Shown here one piece after another: positions 5,876 to 8,017 of a stretch of 8,017 nucleotides of DNA; position 1 is the stretch's first letter, and every line of letters starts with the position of its first letter. The position numbers were made by a program, and so were the translations under genes. Origin of the DNA: Limnohabitans sp. (GTDB lineage Bacteria; Pseudomonadota; Gammaproteobacteria; Burkholderiales; Burkholderiaceae_C); NCBI GenBank assembly GCA_009693225.1, contig SHXP01000100.1:1-8017 (forward strand). The letters are read 5' to 3'. The notes under the pieces are model-generated. The model made no database searches and was not told the DNA's origin. It saw only the letters and a list, made by a program, of their open reading frames with translations.

Positions 5876-8017
5876 ACCCGTTCCTCTCTGGCCGCGCCCA
5901 GGGCCAGGCCGTTTTCTTCGGCTTCTTTTTGTCTGGCCTGCGCTTCGTACAAGCGCCAGTACGCGCCCTGGCGCGCCAGCAGTTCATCGTGCTGGCCTTG
6001 TTCAACCAGTTGGCCTTGCTCCATCACCACCAGCCGGTCGGCGCGGCGCAAGGTCGACAGACGGTGTGCAATGGCAATCGTCGTGCGTCCGCGCACCAGG
6101 TTGTCCAGCGCTTTTTGGATTTCCTGCTCGGTCTCGGTGTCCACAGAGGACGTGGCCTCGTCCATGATGAGAATGCGCGGGTCGATCAGCAAGGCGCGCG
6201 CGATCGAGATGCGCTGGCGTTCGCCGCCGGACAAGCCCTGGCCGCGTTCACCGACCAGCGAGTCGTAGCCTTGCGGCAGATGCAAAATGAATTCGTGCGC
6301 ATGCGCGGCGCGCGCGGCAGCGACGATCTCGGCGTGGGTAGCGCCCGGTTTGCCGTAGCCGATGTTGTCGGCGATGGTGCCGAAAAACAAAAACGGTTCC
6401 TGCAACACCAAACCGATGTGGCGGCGGTAGTCGGCGATGCGCACGTCGCGGATGTCGATGCCGTCTATGCGTATAGCGCCCTCGCTCAGGTCGTAAAAGC
6501 GGCAGATCAGATTGACCAGCGTACTTTTGCCGGAACCGCTTTGACCGACCAGGCCGATCATTTCGCCGGGCGCGATGTCGAGCGACAAACCCTTGATGAC
6601 GGCGCGGTTGCCGTACCTGAAACCGACGTTGCTGATTTGTATGCGCCCGACCACTTCATTCAAGGCCACCGGATTGACAGGCTCGGGCACGCTGGACACA
6701 TGGTCCAGAATTTCAAAAATGCGCTTGGTGCCGACCGCTGCTTTTTGCGTGTGCGAAACGATGCGGCTCATGGCATCCAGCCGCGCATAAAAACGCGTAC
6801 TGTAAGCCAGAAACGCGGTCAGCACACCGACCGTCACCTGATGGTGCGCCACCTGCCAGATACCGAAGGCCCAGACCACCAGCAAACCGATTTCGGTGAC
6901 CAGCGTGACCGTGGGGGAAAACAGCGACCATAAAAAATTGATGCGGTCGTTCACCGCCAGATTGTGTTTATTGGCTACCTGAAAACGCCGCGCTTCGCGG
7001 TTCTCCTGGGCAAAGGCTTTGACCACACGGATACCCGGAATGGTGTCGGCCAGCACGTTGGTGAGTTCGGACCAGACGCGGTCAATCTTTTCGAAACCGG
7101 TGCGCAAGCGGTCGCGCACGATATGAATCAACCAGACGATGAACGGCAATGGCAGCAGCGTGGCGCAGGCCAACCAGGGGTCTATACTGAACAAAATGAC
7201 GGCCGTCATCAGAATCATCAACACGTCGGTGGCGAAGTCGAGCAAATGCAAAGACAAAAATACGCACAGCCTGTCGGTCTCGCTGCCGATGCGCGTCATC
7301 AGATCGCCGGTGCGGCGGCCGCCGAAATATTCTAGCGAGAGTTTCAGTAAATGTTCGTAGGCCGTGGAACGCAGATCGGCGCCGATGCGCTCGGATGCCA
7401 GCGCCAGCACATAGGTTTTGAACCAGCCCAGGCCCCAGGCCAGCACGGCCGCAGCCAGCAAACCGCCCAGGTACATGGCGACCAGTGAAATATCGATCTG
7501 CTGACCGTTTTGAAACGGGATCAGCACATCGTCCATCAATGGCATGGTCAGGTAAGGCGGCACCAGCGTGGCAGCGGTCGAGGCCAGCGTCAGACAAAAG
7601 CCCAGCAACAACTGGCCCTGGTAGGGTTTGGCAAAGCGCCATAGACGGAACAGGCTCCAGGTGGAAGCGGTTGCCTCATCCTGCACCAGATCGCAACTGC
7701 GGCAGGTGTCTTCCGCGTCCTTCAAGGGCGCGTGACACACCTGGCACCAGGACTGTCCCGGGGTATCGCCCTGCCCGGCCTGTTGTTTGTTGAAACACGC
7801 GAGCAAAGCCGCCGCTTGCAGGTTGCGACCTAGGGTGAAGCGCCAATCGGCGATTTGTTGTGCGGCTTCGCGCAGACGCAGATGCCCGACACCGGCGTGG
7901 TCGCTGAGCTCTAGCTGCCAATCGGGCTGTATGTCCAGGCTGTGCCAGGTTTTTTCAGAGCCGGGAGCGCACCAGATCAGGCGGCGGTGCGTCAAAACCA
8001 TCAGGCCGCGCGCGAAA
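5872..8017 (-). CDS. ABC exporter half-transporter with N-terminal zinc-ribbon-like motif, 5' end outside the window
   Basis: This is a type-IV (MsbA-like) exporter half-transporter that would act as a dimer in the inner membrane. Residues are numbered from the Met at 8001, but the frame stays open to the window edge (FARGL precedes it) with no ribosome site there, so the true start probably lies outside. Residues 1-75 form a soluble domain (VLTHRRLIW...DWRFTLGRN) that looks PH-like. A CxxC-x10-CxxC motif follows at C86, C89, C100 and C103, probably binding zinc. The six-helix membrane domain covers about 120-410. The ATPase domain is complete: Walker A GQSGSGKS (486-493), Q-loop Q534, signature LSGGE (590-594), Walker B ending D614 with catalytic E615, and H-loop H646. 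It matches the cyanophycin metabolism-associated ABC transporter type. The substrate is unknown. It is coupled to the DUF1854 gene by a 4-bp overlap. Confidence 0.93.
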   Translation of the reverse strand, partial: FARGLMVLTHRRLIWCAPGSEKTWHSLDIQPDWQLELSDHAGVGHLRLREAAQQIADWRFTLGRNLQAAALLACFNKQQAGQGDTPGQSWCQVCHAPLKDAEDTCRSCDLVQDEATASTWSLFRLWRFAKPYQGQLLLGFCLTLASTAATLVPPYLTMPLMDDVLIPFQNGQQIDISLVAMYLGGLLAAAVLAWGLGWFKTYVLALASERIGADLRSTAYEHLLKLSLEYFGGRRTGDLMTRIGSETDRLCVFLSLHLLDFATDVLMILMTAVILFSIDPWLACATLLPLPFIVWLIHIVRDRLRTGFEKIDRVWSELTNVLADTIPGIRVVKAFAQENREARRFQVANKHNLAVNDRINFLWSLFSPTVTLVTEIGLLVVWAFGIWQVAHHQVTVGVLTAFLAYSTRFYARLDAMSRIVSHTQKAAVGTKRIFEILDHVSSVPEPVNPVALNEVVGRIQISNVGFRYGNRAVIKGLSLDIAPGEMIGLVGQSGSGKSTLVNLICRFYDLSEGAIRIDGIDIRDVRIADYRRHIGLVLQEPFLFFGTIADNIGYGKPGATHAEIVAAARAAHAHEFILHLPQGYDSLVGERGQGLSGGERQRISIARALLIDPRILIMDEATSSVDTETEQEIQKALDNLVRGRTTIAIAHRLSTLRRADRLVVMEQGQLVEQGQHDELLARQGAYWRLYEAQARQKEAEENGLALGAAREERV

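Noticed and set aside
5929..6933. A 334-codon open frame on the + strand opposite the ABC transporter
   Set aside because: It lies wholly inside a complete, motif-bearing ATPase gene, has no recognisable motif and fits a codon-bias shadow.

Overview
The window reads as chromosomal DNA of a betaproteobacterium of the order Burkholderiales, probably near Comamonadaceae (Rhodoferax/Polaromonas-like). This rests on the strongly GC-biased codon use, the DnaK, DnaJ and GrpE sequences, and a DUF1854 protein translationally coupled to a hybrid ABC exporter of the type found near cyanophycin genes in this order. The taxonomic call is by recognition, not by a search. No tRNA, rRNA, CRISPR array, insertion sequence or phage gene is visible.

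Positions 1-4037 hold the Hsp70 chaperone operon on the + strand: grpE, dnaK, dnaJ. A good heat-shock (sigma-32) promoter candidate lies before grpE and a weaker one lies between grpE and dnaK. The grpE-dnaK gap also contains a perfect DnaA-box nonamer and a long potential hairpin in the dnaK leader, just before a strong Shine-Dalgarno sequence. A textbook intrinsic terminator (13 of 14 arm positions paired, then seven T) follows dnaJ.

Positions 3976-5393 hold two translationally coupled + strand genes for secreted proteins. The first is a small two-cysteine protein of unknown function. The second is a CapA/PGA_cap-type metallophosphoesterase-fold protein. The dnaJ terminator lies inside the first 21 codons of the small gene, so its T-tract encodes part of the signal peptide. 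The last residues of the CapA-like protein look frameshifted at a run of six G.

Positions 5408-8017 hold a - strand operon converging on the CapA-like gene. An ABC exporter half-transporter, running off the right edge, carries an extra N-terminal region and a four-cysteine zinc-ribbon-like motif. It overlaps by 4 bp with a DUF1854 gene. Both belong to families associated with cyanophycin metabolism, so cyanophycin synthetase genes may lie beyond the right edge; none is in view.

How the genes work together: GrpE, DnaK and DnaJ form one folding machine. The two secreted proteins are probably co-translated and may act together in the envelope. The DUF1854 protein is probably an accessory of the exporter. 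The most unusual points are the terminator embedded in a signal-peptide coding region, the structured dnaK leader with a neighbouring DnaA box, the likely frameshift in the CapA-like gene, and the N-terminal architecture of the exporter.
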